Shown here in pieces: positions 12,774 to 25,252 of a stretch of DNA of 64,000 nucleotides. The DNA comes from Phaseolus vulgaris. Taxonomy: Eukaryota > Streptophyta > Magnoliopsida > Fabales > Fabaceae. Numbering within the stretch: the first letter of the stretch is position 1; the number at the start of each line of letters is the position of its first letter. Location of the stretch: assembly GCF_000499845.2 (NCBI RefSeq), contig NC_023755.2, forward strand, positions 36,840,023 to 36,904,022. The letters are read 5' to 3'. A model generated the notes under the pieces. That model was not told the DNA's origin and ran no database searches. It was given only the letters and a program-made list of their open reading frames with translations. A program made the translations under genes and the position numbers.

Positions 12774-13158
12774 CACTACAAGAAAATCATCAAATAAAAA
12801 CCAATTTTAGAGACAAAAAATAATTAGTTGCTATAGTGACTAAATTAGAGAACATTTTAAAGATTAAATAATTTTTTTGTTTCTAAATTAGTTTCTATTA
12901 TTGTTAAATGATTTCTAAATTGGTATCTAATTAGCAACCAAAGTTTTTGTTACCAAATTTAAAATCTATATAATTGATAGTTAAAACCTTGGTAGCTAAT
13001 TAGATATCAATTTAGAAACTATTTTACAATAATATAATCTAATTTGGAAATCATTTTTTTTGTTAGTTTCTAAAATGATTTCTAATTTAGTTATTATTGC
13101 AACTCATTATTTTTTGTCTTTAAAAAATTAGTTTCTATTTGATGATTTTCTTGTATTG
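12774..13158. mobile_element. CACTA-like MITE, best preserved copy, 3-bp TSD
   Basis: Left terminus CACTACAAGAAAATCATC (12774-12791) and right terminus GATGATTTTCTTGTATTG (13141-13158) are inverted repeats with one mismatch. The element is flanked by the trinucleotide CTT on both sides (12771-12773 and 13159-13161). A 3-bp target duplication and a CACTA end are the signature of the CACTA (En/Spm) superfamily. Long complementary arms (TTAGAGACAAAAAATAATTA with its inverse) make a 385-bp foldback without coding capacity. It must have moved with a transposase from elsewhere. Confidence 0.85.
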
Positions 13159-14294
13159 CTTATGAACTTTAATAGTTTTGAACATTCTTAATATAGTATT
13201 TTTTAATGCTCACAAATTATAATTATATTAATAAAAATATTTTATAATATATAAATGTGTATAAACTTTATTTTATAAATTGATTTTATAAAATTTAGTA
13301 ATCATATTGAATTAGACTTGGTAAATATAATTTTTTTTTTTGGATGAAGTTGCTTCTCAAATCTTTGTGTTCAGAAAAATAGAAACAAACATGTTAGGTG
13401 GATTGAAAATATATTTAATCTTGTACACGTTTGTTTGATTGGTTTAGGTTTATCTAGTCAACCTATTCCAAAGTTTGAAATATTCATATGGAAGAATCTT
13501 GTTGAAAAATAAGACATGAGAAATAGCGTCATGCATGCTTGGAAAATGCAAGAAGCAAGCTTCATAAGATGACCTAATCCCGAGCCATTGCCAAACAGTC
13601 AAAACTCATGCAGCCTTGCCATCCAGCCCTGCTAATTATCCATATCACTCTCCATGCCATCTTTTATTCCGATTATAAAAATATTTTTAACATTTCTGTA
13701 TGCATGTATATATAAGCTTTTTAAAAATAATTTTTAAAATTATCTCAACATGTTGAAAAACTTCTTAAATTTTTTTTGGTGATTTTAAACTTTTCACTTT
13801 TAAGACTTGGTAAATAATCCTATAAATTTTAATGAATTATAAGTAAAGGTGACAAATATTCATTTATCCTCGCCTTCATTATTATTCATCTATTCTAACA
13901 ACAGTCATCACCCACTAAAAAGAATAACAAAACTGAATAGGATCAAATCCATTCTTTTACTTTTATGAATGCTTGATATCAACTATTTTTTTAATTCAAT
14001 ATATCAAAATTAATTAAATCATTTTCATAATTAATTTTCCTAAATGTAATGTTTTAAAAAAATTCAACATGATCTACTTAATTTCGTTCTAATTTTGTTG
14101 GAGGATCTCATTCACTCAAATTTGACCAAATATATTGTCAAATGATTTTGATGAAAAACATTATCGATTAGACGTTCATGAAGACTTTATCAACTCAATT
14201 TTAATCAAGACATAGTGACAAAATGTCATTAATTTCACAGGTACGTTTATATGATGTTTTGTCGTATGGATACGGAGATTAAAAACAAAAAGGA
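13159..14294. other. Intergenic, no gene seen
   Basis: AT-rich sequence. A somewhat less AT-biased patch at about 13500-13650 has no open frame or RNA fold that I recognise. Confidence 0.5.
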
Positions 14295-15240
14295 GTAGAT
14301 TATGGAGAGAATTTTTAGAGTCTAAATACAGGAGTTGGAGGGGTTTAAAAGACTAAGAGAAGAATAATTTGGACTCGCTCTGGTGGAGGGAGTTGAAAAG
14401 AATTTGGTGTCTCTAAGAGAGTGGGACAATACCTTTGAAGACAAGATAAGATGGGATATAGGTGATGAAAAGTGTACTTTGTTCCGGAAGGATAAGTGGT
14501 TGGAAATGGTGGAACTTAAAGTTAGATTTCCAAAATTATTTTCTTTATCTTTATCTAAAACGGTGAATCGGTCAGGTGGGTGGGTCAACAATAGGTGGAC
14601 TTGGAAAATGGGTTGGAGAATGAACTTATTTGTATGGGAAGAGAATCAGGTAGCTCATCTATTATGCCTTTTGGATAATAAATTTGTTGTTAGAGATGTT
14701 GAGGATATGTGGATTTGGGGGAAAATGATCCTAGGATTTATACGGTTAAGTTAGCATACGAGATACTAAGGAAAGAGTTAGTTAATGAGGACAAAAATAT
14801 GTTTGAATGTTTTTTGAAGGATAAGGCTCTCCCCTCAACACATGTGGAGATCTGGAAGGTGTTACAAAATAAATTAGTCACGAAAGAAAAATCTTAAGAG
14901 AAAAGGTATTTCTTTAGATAAATGTGTTACGGGTGAGGAGGTTAAAGAGACAACAAATCACCTCTTTTTTAGTTTTAAGATTGCTTGTCTAGTGTGGTGT
15001 TTATGTTTCTCATGACTAGGTATGATCATTGTTTCGCATTATGAATCCAAATCCCATTTCCTTCATTTTTCAGGTCTTTGGAAACAATGTCAATAGTATA
15101 TGAAGGAAAAGTCTGTGAATCGCCGTTTTAAAAGAAATTTGGAAACAAAAGAACTATGTCATTTTCAAAAATGGTAGAGTAGATTATACCAAGATCTTTA
15201 CTTTAACACAATTAAAGACATGATCTTAGATCTCGTACAA
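14295..15240 (+). pseudogene. Non-LTR (LINE, L1-type) retrotransposon remnant: reverse-transcriptase C-terminus plus zf-RVT region
   Basis: Reading through several frameshifts and stops gives the conserved order of a plant LINE ORF2 tail: SRLWREFLESKYRSWRGL, then LWWRELKRIW; in another frame IGDEKCTLFRKDKWL, FPKLFSLSLSK, WTWKMGWRMNLFVWEE; then YTVKLAYEIL (VKSAY-like) and KALPSTHVEIWKVLQNKL with NHLFF (the zf-RVT region); finally WKQKNYVIFKNG. The catalytic RT core and the endonuclease are absent, so this is a 5'-truncated and mutated copy. Its longest intact frame (14383-14754) is only 123 codons and is not a host gene. Confidence 0.8.
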
Positions 15241-16572
15241 AGAAAGACGTGTTGATTTTCAATATTCTGAATGATGTATTGATCGCATTACCTCCTTGAT
15301 TTTGTAACAAAATGATATGTTTTATTAGAGGATCTTGTCGATAATATGTTTATAATCCTTGATCTGGTATGACATAAAAGCTATTTGGCTGGAAAGGTAT
15401 TGGGTTTGTTGTTGCAGGTACATCAGCCACACAATGATGGAGGATTTTTAGCAGGATGCAATTTTCTTGTTTTGGGATTACAAATGGAGGAACTAAGCGA
15501 GAAAGCATGGAGGCAGGGTAGAGGAACAAAGAGGAGTAAGTTTGGGGGATGTTCAGTGTAGATGAGGAAGGATTGAGAAACAGAAACAGTGGGGTGTAGA
15601 ATTTTTAATAATTTTTTAATAGATAAAAATAAATGAGTTGATATTTTATTTATGAATGACTTCATAATAGATTAAACTTATTTATTTTTTTACTGATAAT
15701 ATATATATATATATATATATTGAAAATAATTTAAATTAAAAATGAAGCAAATAATATTTTTTAAATAACCACAGATCCACTTCTACTCATCTTAGTAATG
15801 GGCTTTGTTATTTACACCTCTCTTTCTTTCTTTAAAACTACTTTGTCTTTTCTCTTCACCCTCCCGTCTCTCTTTTAACTATTTCTCAGAATCCATCACA
15901 AACCTTGTAACTTATGTATTTGGATAGTTCATTCGAAAATATATTTTATATTTATTATTTTTAAAATTTATAATTATTATTTTAATGGTTATTTATAAAT
16001 AAGATAATTTTAAATAATTTTCTAAAATTATATTTTATATTAAATAATCTGAAATGAAACATTTTGGAACTGTATTTTGAATTATATCATCAAATATTTT
16101 TATATTGTACTTTCCATAATTATAATATAAATTTTGGAAAAATTAAAATATACTTTTAAATTGAGTGATGTACAATTTTTTTTTTAAAATATAAAAGTGT
16201 TTAATACGACTTTGATATTTTTATATTGTATGAATGGTAGAAGATAGTTCAGGTTGGAGAAAAAAATGTGTGCAAAGTTAAAAGAAAAAAGATATTACAA
16301 TGTATTAGCTACTTTATTTAACTTCCTATGCACATGGAAACAAGTAATATTTTTCTCTATACGCTAAAATCAATGTTTTTCTTCAAGGACAAAATTTAAC
16401 TTAGCAAGAAAGGTACTTACAATCAAATGAAAATATTTCCCCGAAAAAGAAATACATATATTTGGATAAAAGGACGCGCATGTTTTTTTATTCTCATTTT
16501 ATTAAAGAATTTCTTAAAATTGTTTTATAGTTTATTTTAAATATATACTATTTGATTAGGGAAACATGAGAA
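15241..16572. other. Intergenic, possibly LINE 3' tail then AT-rich DNA
   Basis: The first few hundred bases may be the remaining 3' part of the LINE. The rest is AT-rich with a short TA run near 15701-15720. No gene recognised. Confidence 0.4.
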
Positions 16573-16645
16573 GTTGCTGTGGTGTAGTGGTTATCACGTC
16601 AGTCTTACACACTGAAGGTCCCCAGTTCGATCCTGGGCAGCAACA
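16573..16645 (+). tRNA. tRNA-Val (anticodon UAC)
   Basis: 73 nt, folds as a complete cloverleaf. The acceptor GTTGCTG pairs with CAGCAAC and the discriminator is A. The D arm is GTG...CAC. The anticodon stem TCAGT/ACTGA encloses the loop CTTACAC, giving TAC at positions 34-36. The T arm is CCCAG-TTCGATC-CTGGG. No intron and no encoded CCA. A TTTT pol III terminator follows at 16646-16649. The A box (GTGTAGTGGTTAT) and B box (GTTCGATCC) are intact, so it should be transcribed. Confidence 0.95.
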
Positions 16646-16649
16646 TTTT

Positions 16650-19600
16650 GTTTTTGTTTATTAATTTTGTATTAAGATAATAATTTGTATATATATTTTA
16701 TCTGATAAGTATAATGATAGATTTTTATAAAAAATTAATGTGCTCAATAATTTTTAAATAATATAATTGTTCGTTTTGGAAAGAAAATGGTGTAATAGTT
16801 AGTGTAATCAATAATAATGTAATCTTATATGTCTTCATATACAGTATGAATCTTTTTATTCATTGAATTATAAGTATGTATTATTTTAATTGCTTATACA
16901 AACTTCATTAAATTTAAATAATTATATATTTATAAGTTTGATTTATATATAACGAACTCCTATAAAATTGTAAATACTATCTAAATATTTTCACTATACC
17001 AATAAAAAAATGTACGCTGGATGATTTCTCAGATAATATAAAAACCAACGAAGTATATTTAATAGTTTGTGATTTGTTGATACTATAATTTTTAAATATT
17101 TTTGGCAATTAAGGTCTAAATATATAATAAATTAGTTCTTACTTTTTATGAATTCAATTTTGATTTATATATATTAAAAAAGTGTTAAATGTTTTTTTTA
17201 ATCTTTATAATTTAAGTATTTTGTTTTTTCAGTTCCCATTAAACTAGTTTGGTTCTTTTAGCTGTTACGATTTGGCTACTTTCTTCTTCAAGTCCTCACA
17301 CTTTATTTTGATCATTTTAATTTCTGAAATACATTACATGTGTACATTAATGACAAGTAACATGCTGACATAACAAAAAAAAGGAAAAATATTTCAAAGA
17401 ATATAAAATAAGTCAAATAATTTTGTGGTCTAAAAACATATAAATTATAAGGACTAAAAGTATTTGACTCTTTAGTTTTTTTAATCATCAATGTCGTATA
17501 ATTAATGATTGTAATGAATGGACTGTTAGAAAACATTTTTGTTTTATATTGACATTATAAAAAATAAGTTAATAATTTAATTTAGTAAATCACAATAAGA
17601 AAAAAAAGAAAAAAAAAAGATTTATTTATAGAGAATCTTTTCATTGGTATAATAAGCTACTATCTAGTCTGTTATTAGAATTCTTTGTGAATAGGTATAG
17701 TTTACCTATGTATCGTTTTTGTTAATATATGAGTTTTGGTCTAATCTCTTATATTTTTGTATTTTTTTTTTAATAATACTTTTTTCATGTAATGATAAAT
17801 GATTGTTGTTACTTGATATGTCAAGTTGCATAATGATATCTAACATAAAAAATTTTATTAAATAAAAAAGAAAGAAAATTTTAGAAGCATATAAATAAAT
17901 AAAAATAACAAAATGTAGAACACAGGTTCACAACAATATGAAAGGTTTCAGTTATCCGGTTCCTAGTTTAACTCAAACATTAGACATAACATTACACACT
18001 CTCTTAACAATTTTTTTATACTTTAACATTTCTTAAAAATTATAGATACGACTCACAAAATTTGATAATTTTAGTAAATTTCAATAAAATAAAAATGTAT
18101 TTTAAAATTCATATATAAAAAAAGTATATTTCTAATATTTTTCTACTACCACATATGAACGTGTCTTGAATTTTATAATCTTAGGATGTACACATGCTTA
18201 AGTGGTAAATCTATCTGTTGTTGTTTGATTTTGAGGTTATGAAAAGGTTTTCTGTTTTTATCATGAAACGATTCATTATTTTTCTGTTTTTATTAAGGTT
18301 CCTAGTTTTTGTTAGGTATACTGGTGCTGGTGTTGTATCTTTGTGTTATTGAACAATCAGTTAAGTTTTATTGTAAAAGTCAACTTATACATAAAATGCA
18401 TAAAATATCTATAGATTTTTTGTGTTGTTATGTTGTTGATTTATTTTGGGTTTAGTTAGAGACGTATAATCTCTCTTTTGTGTATATAGATAGAATTATT
18501 CTTCAAATATTTAATTTAATTTATTTATTATTGATAAAAAGTGTGAAGAATTTGTAGCCATTGGAAATTAAGGTAACTAAACCGAAAACCAGGGAGGTAG
18601 ATCTTAGGTGGCCACATATATAGCACCAAAGTAAGAACTACCACTAAATTAATGAAAAAGAGGAAGACTTAAAATCCACATTTATTGTTCCATGGCTGGA
18701 TACCAAACCTAGCTAATTAGTAATAATAAACTATACACGATCATGGTTTGGTTATGATAATTTGAACCTAATCATGTTGGATGAATACTAATGCATGATT
18801 AAGCAAGAGAAGCAATGGTTCTGTTAAATGGAAATTTGTTTAACACCAATAACACAAATAGAAGTGAAGGCTGCCAAATTTTTTGGTGATGGGCTAGTAG
18901 TAGCGACAACAGAGCCACATAGTTAACCAACTCAGCATTTTAAGTTTTTGTTTCTATCTCCAAAAACACTGAACCAATTCTACTGCAATATACATACCTA
19001 CAAGCAAACACCATAACAACTTCTAATTACTCCATTCTTTAGTTTGGTTGAGTACTTTCCTACACAACTTACATACTTCCAAACTATTCATTCAGATGCT
19101 GAGATCAGAAGCCACGCCAAACAACTTTAACATATAGGAAAATTCTCATTCACTCTCTGTCGAATTCAGATTGTGATATACATGGATTACTATATTAACT
19201 ATAACGTAGAACTCACATAGTTAAACCTCAATGCTCTAATTTTACGCAAGAACATGAAAACTTTCAATGTGTTTGTATTGTAAGTACACATGGTGTGGCC
19301 AAAAGGAAGAATTGTGTGAAAATGATGTGATACAAAATTACAAATAACGTGGGAATATATAAAGCGATTAAAATAATAGAACTCAGAATACTCGTTGTTC
19401 GTCCTTTTCCTTTTTTTACTGATAAGGACATTGGCATGTCATGATACCAGGGCCTGTCTACCCGTGACTGGTAATTGAGGTATGGCGAGACTAAAATTAT
19501 CAGACGTTTAAGTTTTCTCACCGTTTTGTTTTTAAAAGACGTTTACCGAGACAAATTCATTTTGTTTTGAATTGAAAAGTTGAAGGGTAAAAGATGAAAT

Positions 19601-21088
19601 GAGAGAAATTGGGATAGGGTTAAGAAAAGAAGGAAAGCAATGATTTATTATTATAGTACAAGCGTATAATGAAGTTCCTTTTGAGTGTAATAAGAATATT
19701 GTTATATTAAAAATGATAGAAAGGGGAGGTTAGAGAAGATGGAAGGAACTTCCCAACCTACATGTGCTAATGTCAATGAGTGATCACTTACTTCTCTTTT
19801 CTTTATCTCATTTCTTATGCATTCAGACACCTCACGCAACGTATGTGTCCACATGCTTGCCTTACCAGCATTCACCAAAACGTGCACATAACTAACTTTA
19901 GATAAGTGGCCACTGTAAGTCACTTCAAAACTCTTCCATCTCTCTCTCTCACACACTCTGCTACGTGTCCACATTTATGCCCTTCTCTCATGCTAACACA
20001 CATTATTAATAACATTTATGTAACGCTGTTCTCATTTTCCTATTTTTCATGGAAGAGAAAAAATAAATATGTTGTCATTTCTTTCTCATGTCCCTTTCTC
20101 ATCTCCATTCTGTGAACTGCATAAATAATAAACCCCAAGTTTGTAACTAGAAACTAGAAACTAGAAAGACAGATAGAGAGTATGGTTGATGGGTCCAAAC
20201 AGTGGACCACACTACACTATACCTCCTAATCGAACGTTTGTGGTCTCAGACTCACCAGTATCTTTCTTGGGAGCATCAACTTTTCTATGGGTCCACAACT
20301 TCCTTCACATAATCACACCACAAACCCACCTACCCAACTTGTATTCAAATTTTACTTTTTTCTAACCAAAATTTCAAATTTACTCACTAAACACTTGCTA
20401 GATCAGCTTACTCAAATGGTTTAACTTAAAAGATAAAATAAAGTACTGTATATTAGAATTGGGGTGATCATTTAGAAAGTCACATTTTTGAAACTTGTTA
20501 TTTTGATTTGTAATCCTTTGTTTTTGACAGTGAATGAAATGAAACAGAGTGAGGGTGGTAGCTAGAGTAAGTGAGAAGAACAGAGACTGAAAGAGAAGTT
20601 CTTTAAGTATTATTAAAGTAATATAATGATATGAACAAAAAGTAAAACAGAGGAAGCTTATCCCATGACTTTTGGTTGTGGTGATGGTGCAACCAAACTC
20701 CAGCCATGCCAATCCACTCCACTGCTCCATCCATCTCCTTCTCTTATGGTTCACTCTTAAGAAAAACGTCCAAAATAAAATAAGATACACACTCAAAATA
20801 TATTAAAATTAATATAAAGAGAGAAAGAAAATGAAGATGCTCTATGACTCAATATCACTTTTCGTGAATGAAAGGCAACCATGAACACTAACCACTTACT
20901 TACTCAAAGTATTCCAAAGACTAAGTAGATAATCCAAATGAGAAATTATTAATAAGCGGAAAAAAATAATCCAAAGAATCGATAATTAAGAATAATTGTA
21001 AATTAAAAATAAAGCTAATAATTCACAATGATCATTGATCAAATAATATAACTTTTCTCCCCCTCCCCTCCAATTCCCACCCTGGCTT
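16650..21088. other. 4.4-kb intergenic block without a supported gene
   Basis: AT-rich sequence to about 18.5 kb, then a less biased stretch to 21 kb that includes the 3' flank of the ZAT5-like gene. Open frames here (up to 132 codons at 20398-20796 on the minus strand) have no domain, no homology I recognise and biased composition. A non-coding transcript is possible but not visible. Confidence 0.45.
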
Positions 21089-22009
21089 CTAATAATGGCA
21101 TCCCACCAAAGCCGGAGCAGCCGACAGCATCATGGAATTCGGATTCCCCGGAAACTGAAACTTCGAGTCCCGGAGATCGTCCTCCGGCGCCGGCAGGTTG
21201 AGATCTAATTCTAGAACATTCCGAGGCTTAACTTCAACAGCACCATCAGAAGTTGTTGTTGTTGTTGTCTGAACAACAGTATTAGTATTAGTATTATTGT
21301 TGTTAGATGACCTATGCCTCCTCATGTGACCACCCAATGCTTGTCCTGATGTGAATTCTGACCCACAAATGGAACACTCGTGAATCTTGGACTTGTTTCC
21401 ATGGAAATTCAAACCACCCCTATTGTTTCCACACCCTAATTGAAGCGACACTGAAGGGCTAATCTTCATGTGATTCTGTTTTGTTTCTTCGAAATTAAAT
21501 AGTTGCGACGAGGAAGACGGTGGCGGTGGCGGCAACGCCGGTGGTGGGGATTTCTTTTCCTCAACCTTGGGCTTCTTGTGACTCGCCCTGTGGCCACCAA
21601 GTGCTTGAAACGAAGGGAATGTTCTGTTGCATGTTTTGCACTCATAAACATAAAATTCAATTTTGTTGCCACCCTTCTCTGTCTTCACACCATCACATAG
21701 CTCCTTGTGATGAAGAGGGTCCCTTCCTCCTCTTCCTTGCGCCAGGAGAATCAAACAATTGGCCATGTCTTCCTCTTCCTCCTCCAGGGTGACTGATGAA
21801 AACGACCCACCACCGCCGCCAGAAGCACTTGAACAGCTTGATGTCATGGCGGCGGCGGCCGTGGCAGTGACGGCGGTGACAACACAAGGCGACAAAGGCC
21901 TCAAGCGCCGCTTTGTGCGCTTGCCTTTGGCTATGTTGGTTGGATCGTTGTTGCATGAGACAAATTCCTCCGTGGCCATCCCTTCCATGTCCAATATTTC
22001 TGACAACAT
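21089..22009 (-). CDS. ZAT5: ZAT5-like C2H2 zinc-finger transcriptional repressor (C1-2i subclass, EAR motif)
   Basis: Intronless, 306 aa. Two plant-specific fingers with the QALGGH signature: residues 124-144 (CKTCNRTF...QALGGHRASH) and 212-232 (CSICGSEF...QALGGHMRRH). Other family motifs are a basic KGKRTKRR nuclear-localisation box at 28-35, the EEEDMANCLILLAQG leucine-rich box at 78-92, and the EAR repression motif DLNLP at 269-273 near the C-terminus. This order is typical of ZAT5/ZAT11/ZAT18-type nuclear repressors, usually induced by stress or wounding and acting with TOPLESS-type corepressors. The start is the first ATG (22009-22007) with A at -3; Met8 and Met11 are alternative starts. 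Low-complexity Ala, Gly, Pro and Asn/Thr runs fill the linkers. A TATA-rich promoter element lies about 160 bp upstream. Confidence 0.93.
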   Translation of the reverse strand: MLSEILDMEGMATEEFVSCNNDPTNIAKGKRTKRRLRPLSPCVVTAVTATAAAAMTSSCSSASGGGGGSFSSVTLEEEEEDMANCLILLAQGRGGRDPLHHKELCDGVKTEKGGNKIEFYVYECKTCNRTFPSFQALGGHRASHKKPKVEEKKSPPPALPPPPPSSSSQLFNFEETKQNHMKISPSVSLQLGCGNNRGGLNFHGNKSKIHECSICGSEFTSGQALGGHMRRHRSSNNNNTNTNTVVQTTTTTTSDGAVEVKPRNVLELDLNLPAPEDDLRDSKFQFPGNPNSMMLSAAPALVGCHY

Positions 22010-22167
22010 TATATATCCTATATGGTACTAAACAAAGACAATCAAACAGTGATGTCTAGGAACACCACAGAGGGTTTTGGCTTTGCAATAAGAGATGCTA
22101 TAGTAGTGGAGAGAAAGAGACACAGAGACATGTAGAATTTATATGGAGGAGGAGTGTGTGAACAGGC

Positions 22168-22181
22168 TATATATATATATA
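22168..22181 (-). promoter_or_regulatory. Probable TATA box of the ZAT5-like gene
   Basis: TATATATATATATA about 160 bp upstream of the ATG on the minus strand. It implies a transcription start near 22140 and a 5' UTR of about 130 nt without an upstream ATG. Other TA-rich stretches nearby make the exact box uncertain. Confidence 0.5.
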
Positions 22182-22209
22182 GATGTATATATGTATATAT
22201 TTATATTTA

Positions 22210-23054
22210 TATATATTGGTAGTGAATGGGCCAGAAGAGGGTTTGTTATGTTATGATATGTTACAGTAGCTACTCCAAATAGTCAGCCACCCAAAATCTT
22301 CCTTGCTTTTCTAACCTTGGAAGTGTTGCTAACAAGAAAAGTTTGTGTTCTGTCACGCGTCTTTAACAGCGTCTGCAACCACGCTTCAATCACCACCACA
22401 ATTTTTTTAGCCTCTCTTTCCGTTTCATTGCTGCAATTAATGTTTTCTTTTCTTTATATATTTCTATGTATGGTGGAAGTACTTTTTACGAAAGAATATT
22501 TTATTTTCCGCCAGTTTGTGTTCGAGAACAGCACACTGTTTTCACACACACACACATAGTAGTTGCTGCATGCGTATGATTCATCAATGATTAAACATGC
22601 TTTGCATTTTGCAATTAATGTTCAAATTTAATGAGACGAGCACGTCTATTGTCTGTGGTTTATCCTTAGCGAGTGGCCATGTAATTGTTAATGCTTTTTA
22701 TTGAGAGTTTGAAGAAAGAGATAGTGTTGTTAAATGTTAACACTGATTATCTGTGGGTGTGGTTTTTAAGTGGTTTACATAAACCATTTTGCACACAAAC
22801 CAGCTACACTACTTTATCTGGTGTGGCTTGTTTCATAAAGTTACTGCAATTACTTTCAAAATTATAATAACCATATATAAGATAAGTTGATTTATAAAGT
22901 AGGGCTGTGTTTGGATATGTTTATGTAAAAGGATTATTTAGGTGAAGTTAAAAGCATGTCATGTCATTTAGTTGAGTTTGAAAGAAAAGTAGTAATATAG
23001 ATGGAGTGATTAGAGATGCCGGTGGCTTTCAAGCAAACACTGCTTTAGATGTTA

Positions 23055-23116
<62 letters not shown>

Positions 23117-24890
23117 CAGTCCAACAAGAAAAGAAAAGGACATGAGTAGCATGTGATTAAGTATAGGATTCGGGTAAGAAGCATGGAGTAAGGAGGGTAT
23201 ATGTAGCATACAAGTATATGACATAAGCACTGTAGGACGGTTCCTACTTTTATTAAATTCCTTACTTAGGCTTAATCTTTCTCATTAAACCTCTCTAATT
23301 ATTTTACTGTCATTGCTATTTTCTGCATAAAGGGTCTATTTTATGTAAGGTACTTTCATCTAGAATTGCCTCATCTTCTGCTTCAATTCGACCCTTTTTT
23401 CTCTTTCTCAACGTGATATTTCAGCTTATGTGAAAGAAAACTTAATCTTCTGCTTAAAGGTATGTCCAGGAGTTGATGTTGCAGTTAATCTGTCATCATA
23501 ATAATAATCATCATTTGCTGCAAAACCAAACGTTAATCATTTCATGCACAATGAGAGTTTTGAAAGCTGGTTAAATCACGCTTTAATTTTGTTTCTAAAG
23601 AATACTTTATTTCATGATAAAAAAATGTTAATTTATTTCTAAATATATTTTTCAATAAAAAATAAAGTATGTATTAATAATATGTAGACTTCATTTCTTT
23701 ATAGAGAAAATTTTGATTTTAGTAACTAATTTATTTTTTGTTTTTCTTTATCTATAAAATTAAATTTAGGACGAAATATTAATTAACTATTTGAAATGGC
23801 AGCCAATAGTGTTTGTGGTATAATTTTCACATTGGATACTTCTAAAATAATTTTAATATCCATACAATAAATATATTCTTTATCTATTAAAAAATAAATG
23901 TTAATAAAACCAAAAATATTTTTCAAAAAATAATACTTAAAAAAACACAAGTTAATAATAATAAAAATATTTTACCAACTGCCAATTTTGTATACCATTC
24001 AATTATAATTAAATTTATTAACCATATTTAGATACTTTTAAGCTTTGGTTGAAATTTTTTAACTAGTACAAAATTATTTTTATATCAGAAATTTATACCG
24101 ATTCATAATATATTTTTTGAAATATTTAAATAGACATTTTAGATCTATTTCTATAGAAATTGATTTGTTGCATAATATTTTATAGATGCATTAAGAACAG
24201 GTTTAGAAAATAGTTTTTAGTCTGGTATTTTAACAACTAAACTCTTTCCATGTTTTGTTTATTTTATCAATTATACATATCAAGAATCATTTTTTTGTAC
24301 AAAGGATTTAAAAATTCAAACAAAAGATTTCATGTTTCAAATATACATGTTCATATTCTTGTTTTCACTCCATTTTACAACCACTTGTTCTCTGCCTAAA
24401 GAAATTGAAGATACCTCAATGAGATGACTTTCAAGGATACGTATAGCATTAAAGATACTTCACTGACAAGATATTCAAGAAGACATTGCAAACAGAGGAC
24501 ACAATATTAGAGGAAAGTATCATTCACCCAAAAATAATTTATATATTATAAGAGATGAAAATGTGATCATAAATATGAAAATGAAAAGATGGGAAAAGGC
24601 AAAAAAACATAGGTTATAGAGAGTCCATGAGAGGAAGAGGTTGAAGCATTTCATTCTTGAAGAGTGGTCCAGCACTAATGGTTTAATAAAATGTTATGTT
24701 ACTGATCAAGTGGATCTCAAATCATTGATTTAATCGTCTTTACTAAGACATTTGGTCCACTAGTTGGTGAGAAACATACTACTCATTAATGTGTAATTTA
24801 TTTATTCCATTCCAAAGAAAATTAACACACACCACTAATATTATAAACAATGAGTTCACTTCTACTAATCAAATTCTTCAATTCAAAAAT
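22210..24890. other. Gene-free block 1 upstream of the ZAT5-like gene
   Basis: Contains the likely promoter of the zinc-finger gene to about 23 kb, a long TA microsatellite, then AT-rich DNA. No coding or RNA gene recognised. Confidence 0.5.
23058..23113. repeat. (AT)n microsatellite, about 28 units
   Basis: Perfect AT dinucleotide run, the longest in the window. Confidence 0.95.
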
Positions 24891-25252
24891 CACTACTACA
24901 AGAAAATCATAAAAAAAAAAAACAATTTTAAAAATAAAAAATAATTAGTTGTTATAGTGACTAAATTAGAGACCATCTTATAAAGACTAAAAATTTTGGT
25001 TTTTAAATTAGTATATATTATTATTAAATAGTTTATAAATTGGTATCTAATTAGCAACCAAGTTTTTTTTCCAAATTTATAATCTATTTAACAATCATAG
25101 ATACCAATTTAGAAACTATTTAACAATAATAAAAACTAATTTATAAACCAATTTTTTTTTTAATTTCTAAAATGGTCTCTAATTTAGTTACTATTACAAC
25201 TAATTATTTTGGTATCTAAAATTGATTTCTATTTGATAATTTTATCGTAGTA
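24891..25252. mobile_element. CACTA-like MITE
   Basis: Left end CACTACTACAAGAAAATCAT and right end GATAATTTTATCGTAGTA, with the family arms AAAAAATAATTAGTTGTTAT and GTGACTAAATTAGAGACC and their inverses. The exact left edge is ambiguous (CACTAC or TACTAC), and no clean 3-bp target duplication could be found. Confidence 0.7.

Noticed and set aside
20398..20796. 132-codon minus-strand ORF
   Set aside because: Hydrophobic and aromatic-rich by composition, no domain, no recognisable homologue, no promoter or splice support.
21466..22031. Several ORFs of 65-90 codons overlapping the ZAT5-like gene on both strands
   Set aside because: Out-of-frame shadows produced by the GC-rich, low-complexity coding sequence.
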